From an uncultured Collinsella sp. (GTDB taxonomy: Bacteria; Actinomycetota; Coriobacteriia; Coriobacteriales; Coriobacteriaceae): a stretch of 7,931 bases of DNA. The stretch lies in contig CATZIG010000086.1 of the NCBI GenBank assembly GCA_958419975.1, positions 1-7,931 of the forward strand, written 5' to 3'. The position numbers and the translations under genes are program-made. Each line of letters begins with the position of its first letter. The first letter of the stretch is position 1. Below the pieces are notes generated by a model that was not told where the DNA came from, did not search any database, and was given only the letters and a program-made list of their open reading frames with translations. Below are positions 6,769-7,931 of the stretch, piece after piece.

Positions 6769-7203
6769 TTACAAAAGCTCGGCCTTGATGGCGGGACTTT
6801 CTGCGAGCTGCTCGGCTGCCTTTTCGTCGGAGCTGTCGAGTGCTGCCAGGCTGCGGTAGACCCACTCGTTGACCTGGGTGTTCTTGACGCCTGCGGTCTG
6901 CATAAGGGCGCCTACCTCGCGGATTGCTGCGAGCAGATCGGCTTTGGGGCCCGCGACCTCGACCTCGATGCTGTGGTAGGCGGACACGCCGCGGTTCTCA
7001 CTCACGTGGTCGATAAAGCCCTCGACGGTCTCAAGCTGCTGGGCGAGAGCTGCATCATCGTCGGCGTCCAGCGCGACGAGTGCGTTCGATACTGTGAGGG
7101 CGGGATGTCCGCAGGGGACAAAGCCCTCGATGACATCCATAGCTTCGGTAATGGTTGAGCCCAGGCCTGCGAGGGCATTGACGAGCTGCTGCTTGGTATC
7201 CAT
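6769..7203 (-). CDS. Conserved-looking hypothetical protein, acidic, 144 residues
   Basis: I do not recognise this protein. The ATG at 7203-7201 has a good Shine-Dalgarno, GAAAGGA (minus strand, 7215-7209), five bases away, and the TAA is at 6771-6769, so the frame is very probably real. It is acidic, alanine- and leucine-rich, with no signal peptide, membrane helix or metal-binding cluster; the only cysteine lies in a PCGHP stretch near residues 30-34. The sequence looks like an all-helical or alpha/beta soluble protein: a helical N-terminal half, an extended SAYHSIEVEVAG segment near 78-90, then helices. It stands alone on the minus strand, convergent to the toxin operon and divergent from the tmRNA gene, so context offers no clue. 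The competing plus-strand frame (6688-7158) lacks a ribosome site and gives a Cys-rich, unlikely protein. Confidence 0.75.
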   Translation of the reverse strand: MDTKQQLVNALAGLGSTITEAMDVIEGFVPCGHPALTVSNALVALDADDDAALAQQLETVEGFIDHVSENRGVSAYHSIEVEVAGPKADLLAAIREVGALMQTAGVKNTQVNEWVYRSLAALDSSDEKAAEQLAESPAIKAELL

Positions 7204-7239
7204 AACGGTCCTTTCGACGGGTCAATTTTGCTTGGCGAA

Positions 7240-7268
7240 AATATACGTTACGCGATCGGTAGCAAAAG
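7240..7268 (-). promoter_or_regulatory. Possible promoter of the minus-strand hypothetical gene
   Basis: Read on the minus strand, TATATT (7245-7240, five of six) lies 17 bases after CTTTTG (7268-7263), a weak -35. The distance of about 37 bases to the ATG at 7203 is reasonable. The -35 is poor, so this is tentative. Confidence 0.35.
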
Positions 7269-7335
7269 TGCGAAGTGCGGCGCACATTGGGGTCTTCACA
7301 GCTCGTGCATAGAACAGCTGTCCGCTTTCAGAACG

Positions 7336-7344
7336 TGGTAAGAT
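7336..7344 (+). promoter_or_regulatory. Possible extended -10 promoter of ssrA
   Basis: TGGTAAGAT holds an extended -10 (TG, one base, TAAGAT). Transcription would start near 7351, leaving about 90 bases of 5' leader for RNase P to remove before the mature tmRNA end at 7441. No convincing -35 accompanies it. An alternative is TTGAAA (7380-7385) with TATTCG (7403-7408), 17 bases apart. Neither is certain. Confidence 0.3.
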
Positions 7345-7440
7345 AACACTCCACAAGCGGGGCTCGCCCTGCATGTTCCTTGAAAAGTCGACGGGTGTTG
7401 GGTATTCGTGCCCGATACCATCCAGACTTTCCCGACATTC

Positions 7441-7804
7441 GGGGGCGACTGGTTTCGACACGATAGCTCTGAGAGAGGAAGCAAGCCGAGGTCTCCTCGC
7501 CTCGTTAAACAGGGGTACCGTCAAATTGAATTGACAACAACTCTTCTTTTGAGCCTATGGCTCTCGCTGCTTAGTTTATAGCGGCGCGTCAACCCGGTGA
7601 TTTCCCCGACACCGGCGCGACGTCATGTTAGGGGAATGCTCCTGCGCACGTAATCGGTATGGCGCAGGCTAAGACCGAACCGGTTAGGACGCCGCGAGCG
7701 TGTCGCTGCGTGCAAAGCGTCCGAGACTAAACCAGCGACTGAGCTTGGAGATGCCAATCAGGGGGCTTTCGTGGACCGGAGTTCGATTCTCCGCGCCTCC
7801 ACCA
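7441..7804 (+). ncRNA. ssrA: tmRNA (one-piece), ribosome rescue
   Basis: Transfer-messenger RNA, 364 nt, which frees stalled ribosomes and tags their products for proteolysis. The 5' end GGGGGCG (7441-7447) pairs with CGCCTCC (7794-7800) as a 7-bp acceptor stem, with G-U at the third pair, the alanyl-tRNA synthetase identity element. Discriminator A and encoded CCA are at 7801-7804. The 5' ACTGGTTTCGAC block is typical of bacterial tmRNA, and the T-arm has a 5-bp stem around TTCGATT (7782-7788). The tag frame reads DNNSSFEPMALAA from 7533 to 7571, stopping at TAG 7572-7574; the charged Ala would precede it. The resume codon is inferred as GAC at 7533, because an in-frame TGA lies two codons upstream. 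The ending ALAA is the normal protease signal. It is not split into two pieces. No smpB is visible in the window. Confidence 0.96.
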
Positions 7805-7812
7805 TACGTAAC

Positions 7813-7850
7813 AGGCAGGTAGATATTTATATCTACCTGCCTTTTTATTT
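7813..7850 (+). terminator. Strong intrinsic terminator of ssrA
   Basis: GGCAGGTAGATA (7814-7825) and TATCTACCTGCC (7830-7841) form a perfect 12-bp stem with a TTTA loop, extended by one A-T pair, followed by TTTTTATTT. It starts nine bases after the tmRNA CCA. Confidence 0.92.
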
Positions 7851-7861
7851 CTAGTCCGTAC

Positions 7862-7878
7862 CGCGGAGAATCGAACTC
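7862..7878 (-). repeat. Inverted 17-base copy of the tmRNA T-arm
   Basis: The 17 bases at 7862-7878 are the exact reverse complement of 7779-7795, the T-loop and 3' T-stem of ssrA. Matching ends at both sides. On the minus strand the copy is followed by no acceptor stem or CCA and its T-stem is imperfect, so it is not a working tRNA. It lies beyond the ssrA terminator. Confidence 0.7.
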
Positions 7879-7886
7879 TATGCAGG

Positions 7887-7931
7887 GCGCGAGCGTTAAG
7901 CAAACGCGAAGCGTTTGTAGCGAGCGGGCGA
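7887..7931. repeat. GCG-rich hairpin repeat at the window edge
   Basis: CAAACGC (7901-7907) and GCGTTTG (7911-7917) form a 7-bp stem with a GAA loop. It is flanked by GCGCGAGCG (7887-7895) and AGCGAGCG (7919-7926). The composition, built on repeated GCGAGCG and AAACGCGAAGCG units, looks like a dispersed intergenic repeat; from memory such strings are frequent near tRNAs in Collinsella. The element runs off the window and no gene is seen in it. Confidence 0.5.

Noticed and set aside
6688..7158. Plus-strand frame overlapping the toxin end and the minus-strand hypothetical gene
   Set aside because: It starts within the toxin gene, crosses the 6723-6759 hairpin, has no Shine-Dalgarno, and yields a Cys-rich product; the minus-strand gene has a good ribosome site.
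7401..7419. GGTAT/ATACC inverted repeat in the ssrA leader
   Set aside because: Only five base pairs with a nine-base loop; too weak to call a site.
7222..7524. Minus-strand open frame overlapping the tmRNA 5' region
   Set aside because: It runs antisense through the conserved tmRNA acceptor region and has no ribosome site.
7862..7878. A tRNA gene on the minus strand ending near the T-arm copy
   Set aside because: No acceptor-stem complement, discriminator or CCA follows, the T-stem is mismatched, and no anticodon arm is visible in the 53 bases to the window edge.

Overview
The window reads as a piece of a high-GC actinobacterial chromosome from the Coriobacteriia, most likely Collinsella or a close relative. 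This rests on codon use, on AT-rich promoters set in GC-rich DNA, on a palindrome with a GGG-CAGT-CCC core of a kind I associate with this class, and on the form of the tmRNA. The genus is an inference; nothing here fixes the species.

Layout, left to right. (1) Positions 2-3178 hold a head-to-tail pair of fused permease/ATPase ABC half-transporters. The first is cut by the window edge. The second starts at the base after the first one's stop, so the two very probably form one heterodimer. They resemble the YbtP/YbtQ and IrtA/IrtB type of iron-siderophore transporters, but the substrate is not proven. (2) Positions 3179-3365 are an AT-rich intergenic stretch holding a REP-like palindrome and a good sigma70-type promoter packed with direct and inverted repeats. 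(3) Positions 3366-5705 hold a two-gene operon: an 81-residue DUF6110-like membrane protein and a divergent P1B-type metal ATPase. The ATPase carries YSC where CPC is normal in transmembrane helix 4 and has an HMA-like N-terminus without CxxC. A clear terminator follows. (4) Positions 5776-6710 hold a self-contained toxin-antitoxin operon: promoter, tandem palindromic operator, ribbon-helix-helix antitoxin, and PIN-domain (VapC-like) toxin overlapping by four bases. (5) A convergent 144-residue protein of unknown function lies on the minus strand, 6769-7203. (6) The one-piece tmRNA gene ssrA, 7441-7804, ends in its own strong terminator. Beyond it lie a 17-base inverted copy of the tmRNA T-arm and a short GCG-rich hairpin repeat that runs off the window.

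How the parts may work together. The ABC pair and the DUF6110/P-ATPase operon look like a metal-handling island: an ATP-driven importer or exporter for a chelated metal beside an efflux ATPase with its small partner. The second operon has its own promoter and probably a metal-dependent repressor site. The toxin-antitoxin module and the sequence beyond ssrA are the accessory parts. The least explained items are the YSC-motif ATPase with its small partner, the repeat-dense promoter in front of them, the RHH/PIN pairing with its tandem operator, and the inverted T-arm copy behind ssrA.
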